Source: Clostridia bacterium
Lineage (GTDB): Bacteria; Bacillota; Clostridia; Christensenellales; Aristaeellaceae
Direction of reading: 5' to 3'
Assembly: GCA_017395685.1 (NCBI GenBank)
Contig: JAFQOD010000005.1
Coordinates: forward strand, 1 to 57,530
DNA length: 57,530 nucleotides
The notes beneath the pieces were generated by a model. It was not told the origin of the DNA, searched no databases, and worked only from the letters and a program-made list of their open reading frames with translations. Of this stretch, positions 50,417 through 57,530 are shown piece after piece. The position numbers and the translations under genes were made by a program. Every line of letters starts with the position of its first letter. Positions within the stretch are counted from its first letter, which is position 1.

Positions 50417-51691
50417 TTGAAGCGCTTTTTTCGCCATTTTTTCGTATATTTCGTCAAGATCACCGGTTATCTGCCCATGTGGCTCTTTTTGAAGCCCCAT
50501 ATTTATTATGAGCATGCGCATTCCCCCAAGATCAAAGGGGGCGAAATCGCTGTAGCCAATCATACGAAAATGCTGGATTATGCGCTGATGCTGTTCGTAT
50601 ATAAAATGCGGATGGTGCGGGTGCTGATGGCGGAGGTGCTGTTCAGAAAGCCGCTGCTTGCCTGGTTCCTGCGCAGGATGCAGGGCATCCGGGTGGACCG
50701 GGATAACCATACCACTGTGGATTATATGGATATCGCCTGGCAGACCCTGAGGGATCAGGATGTGGTGGGCGTATTCCCGGAGGGCCGGCTCAATAAAGAG
50801 GGCCGGCATTACGGATCGATGCTTCCCTTCCAGAAAGGAGCAGTACGCCTTTCCATGGTGACAGGGGCCCCCATCCGGCCCATGTATTTCCATAATAACG
50901 GCGGGGTATTCAAATCCTCCGCCATTCTGGTGGGCGATCCCATCGATATGCAGGCTCTCTTTGGGGAGGATCCCACCCCTGAAGCGCTGGAAAAAGCCAA
51001 TCGGTATCTGGTGCGGAAAATGGAAGCGCTCAGGGATGATCTGAAGCTGCGGGATCAGCATAAGGAGCATTCCCTCCAGTCCCGGTTCATCCGCTGGAGC
51101 ATGCGCTGGTGCATGAAGCTGGGCTTTGGGGTCCAGTATCATTATACGGATGAAAGCATGCAGGGAAGAAAGCTGCATCAGAATGTGATCATCGTCAGCA
51201 ATCATCGCTATTTTCTGGATCCGCCCATGATCTGCACCCTGTTCCCCAAGGAAAAAATCCATATCCTGGCCGGGGAAGTGCTTTATGAGAATAAATGGCT
51301 GGCCCGGCTGCTGAACAGGCTGGGCTGCATCAAGGTGGATCGCACCCGGCTGGATATGGATTCCTTCCGCGCCATTTCGGATGTGCTGAAAAAGAAGCGC
51401 AGCGTGGGCATTTTCCCCGAAGGCGCCCTGTTCCGGGATGGGGAAATCCATCCCTTCAAATCCAGCTTCGTGCTGGCGGCCATCAATGGGGATGTGCCGG
51501 TGCTGCCCGTCTGCATGGCGGGGGAATATAGATTATTCCGCAAAAAGCTGCATGTATGGATTGATACCCCCATGCAGATGAAAACGGACAGCCTGACGGT
51601 GGAAAGCATCGAAAAGCAGGCCCTGCAGGTGGAAAAACGGATGAAATACCTGAAAGCGCAAATGGAAGGCGAGATGAAACGGCATGGATAA
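50417..51691 (+). CDS. Tandem two-domain PlsC-type acyltransferase
   Basis: A 424-residue protein with two LPLAT/PlsC domains in series. Domain 1 has NHTKMLD (48-54) and FPEGRLN (120-126); domain 2 has NHRYFLD (262-268) and FPEGALF (333-339). Both keep the HxxxxD catalytic pair and the phosphate-binding FPEG. Single-domain PlsC acylates lysophosphatidate; a double form could add two chains or act on an unusual acceptor. TTG start behind AGAGGAAGCAGGAAA. Its stop overlaps the next gene by 8 bases. Confidence 0.88.
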   Translation: MKRFFRHFFVYFVKITGYLPMWLFLKPHIYYEHAHSPKIKGGEIAVANHTKMLDYALMLFVYKMRMVRVLMAEVLFRKPLLAWFLRRMQGIRVDRDNHTTVDYMDIAWQTLRDQDVVGVFPEGRLNKEGRHYGSMLPFQKGAVRLSMVTGAPIRPMYFHNNGGVFKSSAILVGDPIDMQALFGEDPTPEALEKANRYLVRKMEALRDDLKLRDQHKEHSLQSRFIRWSMRWCMKLGFGVQYHYTDESMQGRKLHQNVIIVSNHRYFLDPPMICTLFPKEKIHILAGEVLYENKWLARLLNRLGCIKVDRTRLDMDSFRAISDVLKKKRSVGIFPEGALFRDGEIHPFKSSFVLAAINGDVPVLPVCMAGEYRLFRKKLHVWIDTPMQMKTDSLTVESIEKQALQVEKRMKYLKAQMEGEMKRHG

Positions 51692-53135
51692 GCAGTATTT
51701 CTTTGATATTCTCTCCCCGGAGGAAAGGGCCAGGATCCGCCGGCTGTATACCCTGCCGGAGCTGGAGCAGCTCTGCCTTTCCGAATATGCCGATCTGCCC
51801 GCCCTGGAGCTGCCGGGCAAGCAGATCAGCTACCGGGCCATGTGGCACAGGGTAGCCTGCCTGCGGACGGGGCTGAAGGCCGCCGGGCTGAAAAAGGGCG
51901 CCCTGATCGGCATTTCCCTGCCGCCCATGGTGGATGCGGTGGAATGCTTCCTGGCGGTGGTGACGGCAGGCGGTATTGCGGCCATGCTGCCCACCGGGGA
52001 TTCCGGGCAGGTGCTATCCCGTCCCTGCCAGCTTTTGCAGCCTGATTTTCTGATCACCCATCTGCCGGATGCCCCGGTGAAAGCCTATACCCCCGATTCC
52101 CTGCGGGGGGATGTGCCCTCCCCTGCGGAAAAGGCGGATCCTGCTGATCCTGCCGCCGCCTTCTTTACCGGCGGCACCAGCGGCGTGCCCAAGAGCGCCC
52201 TGCTCTCCCACCGGGCCATGATGCTGGGCAGCTATAACGGCCTGCTGGCCCCGGGCGGCGTATTTTTCCAGCGGTATTATGCCCTGATGCCCCTGACCCA
52301 TGTGTTCGGCATCATCCGCAATACCCTTTCCTGCTTCCAGAGCGGCTCCACTTTGTGCATGTGCACCGGCATGATGAACCTGACCAGCGATCTGCAGGCC
52401 TATCGGCCCACGCTGCTGGTGCTGGTGCCGGCGCTGACGGAAATGCTGCTGGGGCTGATGAAGGCCTACGGCCCCGGGGTGGCCGGGGGCCAGGTGAAGC
52501 TCATCATCGTGGGCAGCGCCCCCATCCGCTCCAGCGTGGCGGAGGAACTGAACCAATTCGGCATTACCCTGTGCGCCGGCTATGGCCTGACGGAATCGGC
52601 CAATCTGGTATCGGGCAATGCGGATCAATTGACCCATCCCCATTCCGTTGGCAAGCCCTATCCCGATCAGGAAATTCGTTTTGTGGATGGGGAAATCCAA
52701 TTGAAGGGCGAGCATATTTTTGATGGTTATATCAATAACCCTGAGGAAACGGCGGCCTCCTTCCAGGATGGATGGTTCCGCACCGGCGATCTTGGGTATA
52801 TGGATGAGGATGGCTTCCTCTACATCACCGGCCGGATCAAGAGCCTGCTGATTTTACCCAACGGGGAAAAGATTTCCCCGGAAGAGCCGGAACTGCTGAT
52901 CAATGAGCTGCGGGAAGTGAAGGCCTGCGTGGTGCGGATGGCGGAAAACCGCTTCGGCGCCAAGGTGATAACCTGCGAGGTATTCCCCGTGCCCGGCACA
53001 GATGAGAAGCTGCTTACGGAAAAAATCCTGACCGATATCAATGCCCAGCTGCCCGGGAGCATCCGCATTCAGCAGGTGCTTTTCCGGCATGAGGATTTTA
53101 AGCGCACCCCTGCCATGAAGATCGTGAGGGAATGA
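51684..53135 (+). CDS. Second acyl-adenylating enzyme (stand-alone)
   Basis: A 483-residue ANL ligase without a carrier domain. P-loop TGGTSGVPK is at 162-170, AGYGLTESAN near 298, RTGDLGYMDEDGF near 368 and the C-terminal Lys479 in KRTPAMKIVRE. It probably loads the free carrier protein encoded immediately after it (ATGA overlap). Shorter than the upstream ligase because it lacks its C-terminal carrier. Substrate cannot be told; hydrophobic acyl pockets are not resolvable by eye. Confidence 0.9.
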   Translation: MDKQYFFDILSPEERARIRRLYTLPELEQLCLSEYADLPALELPGKQISYRAMWHRVACLRTGLKAAGLKKGALIGISLPPMVDAVECFLAVVTAGGIAAMLPTGDSGQVLSRPCQLLQPDFLITHLPDAPVKAYTPDSLRGDVPSPAEKADPADPAAAFFTGGTSGVPKSALLSHRAMMLGSYNGLLAPGGVFFQRYYALMPLTHVFGIIRNTLSCFQSGSTLCMCTGMMNLTSDLQAYRPTLLVLVPALTEMLLGLMKAYGPGVAGGQVKLIIVGSAPIRSSVAEELNQFGITLCAGYGLTESANLVSGNADQLTHPHSVGKPYPDQEIRFVDGEIQLKGEHIFDGYINNPEETAASFQDGWFRTGDLGYMDEDGFLYITGRIKSLLILPNGEKISPEEPELLINELREVKACVVRMAENRFGAKVITCEVFPVPGTDEKLLTEKILTDINAQLPGSIRIQQVLFRHEDFKRTPAMKIVRE

Positions 53136-53392
53136 AAATGGAACGAAAAGAAATGATCGCCGCACTGGCCGAACTGCTTTGCCGCCTGCGGCCCGAACTG
53201 CAATTGAATGAGGAAAATCTGCATGAGGGCATTCATCTGCAGAATGATCTGGCCATCAATTCGGTGACGCTGCTGATGCTGGCCCTCAGCGTGGAAAAGA
53301 AATTCGATATCCGCTTTGAATCGGTGGGCCCCGCCCAATTACAGACCCTGGGCGACGTATGCGATTATATTGAAACGAGGCTGGGCAAATGA
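53132..53392 (+). CDS. Acyl carrier protein
   Basis: An 86-residue helical carrier. The phosphopantetheine site is Ser44 in NDLAINSVTLLML; the Asp that normally precedes it (DSL) is Asn, and Val follows instead of Leu, so holo-ACP synthase recognition may differ. Helix II and the acidic surface are otherwise ordinary. Overlaps both the ligase before it and the LRAT gene after it by four bases (ATGA). It is likely a dedicated carrier, not the general fatty-acid ACP. Confidence 0.88.
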   Translation: MKMERKEMIAALAELLCRLRPELQLNEENLHEGIHLQNDLAINSVTLLMLALSVEKKFDIRFESVGPAQLQTLGDVCDYIETRLGK

Positions 53393-53799
53393 AGGGGCAG
53401 GAGCGATGGGATGTGCATCCCCTGAAGCCGGGGGATCATATCCGGGTGAAATATCAGAATTTTTATCATCACGGCCTGTATGAAGGGGATGGCATGGTGA
53501 TCCATTTCGCCGGCCCTGATATGCGCCAGCTGCTGGAGCCGGAAGTGGTGCAGGTGCGCCGGGATTCCCTGGATACCTTCAGCATGGACAGGCATATCGA
53601 GGTGCGCTGCTATTCCCTGCGGGAAAGGCTGCAGCGGCGTCCGGTGGAGAAAATCCTTTCCGCCGCCCGGAAAAGCCTGGGGGAAAAGGGATATGATATC
53701 CTGTATAATAACTGCGAGCATTTTGTCAATCGCTGCGTGTTCGGCAAGGCCTTCAGCAGCCAGATCGATGAAATGCGGAAAATGATCCCGGAGGATTGA
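53389..53799 (+). CDS. LRAT/PLAAT-fold cysteine acyltransferase
   Basis: A 136-residue LRAT-domain protein of the NlpC/P60 superfamily. GDHIRVKYQNFYHHGLY begins the fold with His28, VIHF supplies His39 and NNCEHFVNRCVFGK carries Cys109, giving the Cys-His-His set of lecithin:retinol and phospholipid:amine acyltransferases. Known relatives move a fatty acyl chain from phosphatidylcholine-like donors to retinol or to the amine of phosphatidylethanolamine. No membrane anchor is visible. Its place between a carrier protein and acyltransferases supports an acyl-transfer role. Confidence 0.85.
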   Translation: MKGQERWDVHPLKPGDHIRVKYQNFYHHGLYEGDGMVIHFAGPDMRQLLEPEVVQVRRDSLDTFSMDRHIEVRCYSLRERLQRRPVEKILSAARKSLGEKGYDILYNNCEHFVNRCVFGKAFSSQIDEMRKMIPED

Positions 53800-53859
53800 C
53801 AAAGGAATCGGCGGCCGCCTTTATGGCCGTATCGATAAAGCAAAAGAGGGGTTGAAATC

Positions 53860-55227
53860 ATGAGAAAACTGACGAAGGGAAAATTGTTTATCTATGCCAT
53901 GTCCGGCCTGGGGCCCAATCTGCTGATGACGCTGGTGACCGGCTATCTCAATGACGCCCTGCTGGCCCCCACCGGTATTGACCCGGCCAAGACCTTTACC
54001 GGCTCCGTGATCGTATCGGTGGCGCTGTGCAGCGTGCTTTTCTTTGCTGCCAAGGTGATCGACGCTTTCATTGATGTGCCCCTGGCTTACCTGAGCGATA
54101 AGATGCATTGCAAAATGGGCCGCCGGAAGGCCAGCATCCTGATGGGCTGGGTGCCCATGGTGATTTCCTTCCTGCTGCTGTGGGCGCCGAAGCTGTATAT
54201 GGGCGCCGGCGCTACCGGTATCACCTGGATTCAGGCCATTTTGCTGGTGATCTTCTATTCCTCCTATACCCTCACCCTGGTGGCCTATTACGGATCTTAT
54301 TCCGCCATCACCAAGGATGAACAGGATCTTTCCTCCCTCACCCATTACAAGGCATTCTTTGATACCATTCAGTATTGCGTATCCTATGCCCTGTTCCCCT
54401 CCCTGCTGCTGGGCATCCTGGGCGGGCGTGAGGCCGGCGCCATTTCCAAGGCGCTGCTGATGCTGGCCCCCATGATGCTGACCATGCTGATCCCCATGTT
54501 CATGATCAAGGATGAGGATAAGGAAGAGGAAGCGGAAAAGAAGGAGCGGAATGTGTCTCTGATGGAAAGCATCCGGGCGTCCGCCTCCTCCCGGCCCTTC
54601 CGCCGCTGGCTGGGTACCCAGTTTCTGATCCATGTATCCCTGATGCTGTTCCTCACCGGGATCGGCACCACCATTCCCGATAATCTGGTGGGCATCAAGG
54701 GCTGGCAGGTAACGATCATGAATTCCGCCGCCTTTGCCCCCGTTCCCCTGATGCTTCTGATCTTTAACGGCTTCAAAAAGCGCAAGGGCCATCGCTTTGC
54801 CCTGCAGACGGCGCTGATCGCCTTTGCTGTGGCCATGTTCATTTTTGCCTCCGGCTGGAAGCAGCTGTGGCAGTCCATGCCCATGATCAGCTTCATTATC
54901 GGCCTGATCGCTTCCACCATCGGCAGCTACAGCGTGGGCGTATTCTTCTCCATCAGCTATTTCTATCCTGCCCATATCGCCACCGAGGAAATGAAGGTGA
55001 CGGGCAAGGATAACGCGGCCATGTATTTCGCCATCCAGGGGTTGGTGACCCAGCTGGCCTCCGCCGTGGGCGTCAATCTGATTTATATCAACCTGGTGGG
55101 CAATGAAATCTCCATTGCCGGCATGCAGGGCGGTCAGTTCGTGCTGGTGCCCATCATTGCAGGCGTTGTGATGCTGGCGGCCTTCTTTGTGGCCTTTGGC
55201 ATCAAGCGGAATATCATTAAAGAATAA
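53860..55227 (+). CDS. MFS_2/GPH-family transporter
   Basis: A 455-residue protein with about 12 membrane helices of the glycoside-pentoside-hexuronide:cation (MFS_2) type: the loop DVPLAYLSDKMHCKMGRRK after helix 2 is the family's basic motif. A long charged loop (DEDKEEEAEKKE, about 218-230) separates the halves. In animals the same family includes MFSD2A, a lysolipid transporter, so a lipid substrate is plausible in this operon, although most bacterial members carry sugars. A 60-base gap with a GGCGGCCGCC palindrome precedes it. Ribosome binding site AGAGGGG. Confidence 0.88.
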   Translation: MRKLTKGKLFIYAMSGLGPNLLMTLVTGYLNDALLAPTGIDPAKTFTGSVIVSVALCSVLFFAAKVIDAFIDVPLAYLSDKMHCKMGRRKASILMGWVPMVISFLLLWAPKLYMGAGATGITWIQAILLVIFYSSYTLTLVAYYGSYSAITKDEQDLSSLTHYKAFFDTIQYCVSYALFPSLLLGILGGREAGAISKALLMLAPMMLTMLIPMFMIKDEDKEEEAEKKERNVSLMESIRASASSRPFRRWLGTQFLIHVSLMLFLTGIGTTIPDNLVGIKGWQVTIMNSAAFAPVPLMLLIFNGFKKRKGHRFALQTALIAFAVAMFIFASGWKQLWQSMPMISFIIGLIASTIGSYSVGVFFSISYFYPAHIATEEMKVTGKDNAAMYFAIQGLVTQLASAVGVNLIYINLVGNEISIAGMQGGQFVLVPIIAGVVMLAAFFVAFGIKRNIIKE

Positions 55228-55814
55228 TGTCCATGTTTCTGCAGCGGTTTGTGGATTTTACCGCCCATATCCCTTTGCGCCTGAGCTATTTTCTGCGCAT
55301 TCAGGGAAAGAAAAATCTGCCCGAGGGCAATTATATCCTGGTGGCCAATCATGGAAGCCTGATGGATCCGGTGCTGATGCATATTACTCTGCCCAGCAAG
55401 TATATTTCCTTTCTCACCTCTCCCAAGCTGTTTGATTGCCCCCGCTTTTGCCAGGCATTCCTCCGGAAAATGGGGGCCATTCCTGTAACCGATGGGGTGC
55501 GGGAACTGGTGGAGCTGAAAAAGCAGGCAGAGGAAAGGCGGCCCCATCGCCTGATCTGCATGTTTTCCCAGGGCACAATTTCCAATGAACCTACGGATTT
55601 CAAGCCTGGGGCGGCCATTCTGGCCCTGCAGACGGGATTGCCCATGGTGCCGGTGTATCTGCACTGCGCTCCCTTTTTCCGGGGGGGCAGCCGCATCTGC
55701 TTTGGAAAGCCCCTTCCGGTTGAAAAGCAGCCGGGGCTGGATAAAAAAACGGTAATGGCCCTGACACGGGAAATCCAGGAAAGGGTATATGCCCTGGAAA
55801 AAAAGAAGAGATGA
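55227..55814 (+). CDS. Single-domain PlsC-type acyltransferase
   Basis: A 195-residue LPLAT protein. The catalytic pair is NHGSLMD (41-47, HxxxxD intact). In place of FPEGTRS it has FSQGTIS (near 114), a notable change in the phosphate-binding motif: Pro to Ser and Glu to Gln. Acceptor specificity may therefore be unusual. Its start shares one base with the transporter stop (TAATG). Last gene of the operon. Confidence 0.85.
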   Translation: MSMFLQRFVDFTAHIPLRLSYFLRIQGKKNLPEGNYILVANHGSLMDPVLMHITLPSKYISFLTSPKLFDCPRFCQAFLRKMGAIPVTDGVRELVELKKQAEERRPHRLICMFSQGTISNEPTDFKPGAAILALQTGLPMVPVYLHCAPFFRGGSRICFGKPLPVEKQPGLDKKTVMALTREIQERVYALEKKKR

Positions 55815-55836
55815 AAAAATCATCATCCGCTGCCAT

Positions 55837-55860
55837 GACCGCCTTCGGGCGGTCTTTTTG
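55837..55860 (+). terminator. Terminator of the lipid operon
   Basis: GACCGCC-TTCG-GGCGGTC with a UUCG tetraloop and TTTTT. Confidence 0.9.
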
Positions 55861-56071
55861 CTTGCGTTGGACGTCCTTGGCTGCAAAATGATGGCTTCTG
55901 CAATGCTGTTTTTTGAAAAAATGAAATTAATCTATTAAAAACTTGCAAAATATAAGGAAAATCCCCCTGTTTTCCATTGCATTTTGCAGCTTGGTTTGCT
56001 ATAATATTCCTGCTGGCGTTCGCATACAATATTCAATACCGGCAAAACGGATGAATGGCGAGGGAGATAAA

Positions 56072-57364
56072 ATGAAGCCTTATCGTGAAATGACGGCGGA
56101 AGAATTATCCGCGGAACTGACGGCCCTGAAGGCCCAGTATAAAAAGATGCAGTCCCTGGGCATGCAATTGAATATGAGCCGGGGCGTGCCCTGCCAGGAG
56201 CAATTGGATCTTTCCATGGGCATGATGGATGTATTGGATTCCTCCTCCGATCTGACCTGCGAAGACGGCACCGACTGCCGCAATTACGGCCAGCTGACGG
56301 GCATTAAAGAGGCCCGGGAGCTGCTGGGGGATATGATGGAAAATAACCCCAAGGATATTATTATTTACGGCAACTCTTCTTTGAATGTTATGTTTGATAC
56401 GGTGTCCCGGGTGTGGAATCACGGCGTTATGGGCAATACCCCCTGGTGCAAGCTGCCGGAGGTGAAATTCCTCTGCCCCGTACCCGGCTATGACCGGCAT
56501 TTTGCCATCACCCAGTATTTCGGCATCAAGATGATCCCCGTGCCCATGACCTGCGAAGGCCCGGATATGGATATCGTTGAAAAGCTGGTAAGCGAGGATG
56601 AAACCATCAAGGGCATCTGGTGCGTGCCCAAGTATTCCAATCCCCAGGGCATTTCCTATTCCGATGAAACGGTGCGCCGCTTCGCCCGGCTGGAGCCTGC
56701 CGCCCCCGATTTCCGCATTTTCTGGGATAATGCCTATGGCATGCATCATCTTTATGATCATCACCAGGATCACCTGATTGAAATCCTGGCCGAATGCAAG
56801 CGGGCGGGCAATCCTGATCTGGTATATAAATTTGCCTCCACCTCCAAGATCACTTTCCCCGGCAGCGGAATTGCTGCCATTGCCACCAGCCCCAATAACA
56901 TGGTGGATTTCCTCACCAATCTTCGAATTCAGACCATCGGCCATGACAAGGTGAATCAGCTGCGCCATGTACGCTTTTTCAAGGATATCCACGGCATGGT
57001 GGAGCATATGAGAAAACATGCGGATATTATCCGGCCCAAATTTGAGGCGGTGGAGGATATCCTGGAAAAGCATCTTTCCGGCCTGGATATCGGCACCTGG
57101 ACCTGCCCCCTGGGCGGCTATTTCATCATGTTTGATTCCCTGCCCGGCTGCGCCAAGGATATTGTGGCCCGGGCCAAGAAGGCGGGCGTCACCATGACCC
57201 CTGCCGGCGCCACCTGGCCCTACGGGGATGACCCCAACGATTCCAATATCCGCATCGCCCCCACCTATCCCTGCCTGGCGGATCTGAATAACGCCATGGA
57301 AATTTTCGCCCTGTGCGTAAAGATTTCCAGCGCCAAGAAGCTGCTGGCGGAAAAGCAGCACTAA
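56072..57364 (+). CDS. Class I aminotransferase, aspartate aminotransferase Ic-like
   Basis: A PLP aminotransferase of about 430 residues in the group first named Aminotran_MocR (aspartate aminotransferase type Ic). The N-terminus LNMSRGVPCQEQLDLSMGM matches the LDLTRGKPS block of this group, IYGNSSLNVMFDT near 105 contacts PLP phosphate, WCVPKYSNPQG near 190-200 and the Schiff-base Lys in FASTSKITFPGSG near 255. Start at the ATG behind GAGGGAGATAAA; the frame upstream is non-coding. Probably makes or uses aspartate; exact substrates are inferred. Confidence 0.9.
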   Translation: MKPYREMTAEELSAELTALKAQYKKMQSLGMQLNMSRGVPCQEQLDLSMGMMDVLDSSSDLTCEDGTDCRNYGQLTGIKEARELLGDMMENNPKDIIIYGNSSLNVMFDTVSRVWNHGVMGNTPWCKLPEVKFLCPVPGYDRHFAITQYFGIKMIPVPMTCEGPDMDIVEKLVSEDETIKGIWCVPKYSNPQGISYSDETVRRFARLEPAAPDFRIFWDNAYGMHHLYDHHQDHLIEILAECKRAGNPDLVYKFASTSKITFPGSGIAAIATSPNNMVDFLTNLRIQTIGHDKVNQLRHVRFFKDIHGMVEHMRKHADIIRPKFEAVEDILEKHLSGLDIGTWTCPLGGYFIMFDSLPGCAKDIVARAKKAGVTMTPAGATWPYGDDPNDSNIRIAPTYPCLADLNNAMEIFALCVKISSAKKLLAEKQH

Positions 57365-57451
57365 AAGCAGATACTTCATCCCCTGCCCCAGTGGACTGTT
57401 CCCAGGACAGAGGACAGAGAAAAGAAACACCCTGTTGTAGATAAACAAAGT

Positions 57452-57529
57452 TTACATGGCCTTGCACCGAATTTCAACTGGTGTGAGGCCATTTTTAAGA
57501 GAAATGCGCTCGAAATTGTAGAAATCGAC
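57452..57529 (-). mobile_element. 3' end of an IS3-family transposase
   Basis: Twenty-five codons reading inwards from the right edge: FYNFERISLKNGLTPVEIR is the standard C-terminus of IS3-family OrfB (typical YNxxRxxxxLxGLTPxExR). The gene is cut by the window edge, not necessarily broken. The terminal inverted repeat should lie between 57365 and 57451; CAGTGGACTGTTCCCAGGAC there looks like the usual IS3 end, but I cannot fix its boundary. Confidence 0.75.
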
Positions 57530-57530
57530 G

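Noticed and set aside
44378-51451. Very long open frames on the minus strand opposite prs and the lipid operon, and similar long antisense frames elsewhere (for example 61-1872, 10197-11759)
   Set aside because: They are the mirror of real genes: high GC third positions suppress stop codons on the opposite strand. The translations are low-complexity, rich in His, Gly, Gln and Ile, and have no ribosome binding site or family motif.
1-57530. CRISPR array, tRNA or rRNA gene
   Set aside because: No spaced direct repeats, cloverleaf sequences or rRNA segments were seen in reading the window.

Overview
The window looks like chromosomal DNA from an endospore-forming member of the Clostridia (Bacillota), with a fairly high GC content for that group. 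The sporulation evidence is direct: a three-gene germinant-receptor operon of GerA, GerB and GerC type behind a sigma-G-like promoter, a Spo0E-like phosphatase preceded by a cluster of Spo0A boxes, and a BofA-like membrane protein. Ribonuclease J, RlmH, ComEB-type dCMP deaminase and AGGAGG-type ribosome binding sites fit the same phylum. Genus or species cannot be named from the sequence alone. No rRNA, tRNA or CRISPR array was seen.

Layout, left to right. 1-6062: beta-CASP nuclease, two secreted proteins of unknown role, a thioredoxin-reductase-like flavoprotein and a CNNM/CorC membrane protein, all on the minus strand. 6350-9787: a TetM-like GTPase that lacks the drug-displacing loop, with three unknown proteins. 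9828-16268: an MFS transporter, the gerABC operon, a ThuA-like protein and the Spo0E-like gene. 16572-20432: serC-serA (serine synthesis) and a leucine-rich surface protein. 20580-28742: an oxidoreductase, a 5'-truncated glycoside hydrolase, a membrane operon (flippase-like, DUF1538, tandem PII, CHAP) and xylulokinase. 28832-35818: a second CNNM/CorC protein, a large TasA-like/GLUG/LRR surface protein, an orphan F420-ligase homologue, BofA-like, an ImmA/IrrE protease with a C-terminal anchor, a 49-residue microprotein and a secreted coiled-coil protein. 35858-40027: a tight six-gene operon, dipeptidase-MTAN-dCMP deaminase-LCP-HAD-rlmH. 40367-47646: RNase J, MazG-like, pyruvate kinase, a MIF-like tautomerase, an SDR, PRPP synthetase and two unknown proteins.

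The most unusual region is 47875-55860. One strong promoter and one UUCG-loop terminator bracket eight co-directional genes, most overlapping or abutting: a membrane protein, an acyl-adenylating enzyme fused to a carrier-protein domain, a tandem two-domain PlsC acyltransferase, a second adenylating enzyme, a free acyl carrier protein, an LRAT-fold (PLAAT-like) Cys acyltransferase, an MFS_2-type transporter and a single-domain PlsC. The gene content suggests a self-contained pathway that activates fatty acids, loads them on carrier proteins, transfers them to glycerolipid and possibly amine acceptors, and moves the product across the membrane. The product is not known from the sequence.

The right end holds a class I aminotransferase and then the last 25 codons of an IS3-family transposase running in from outside the window. 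Protein families were assigned by reading motifs; no database search was possible.
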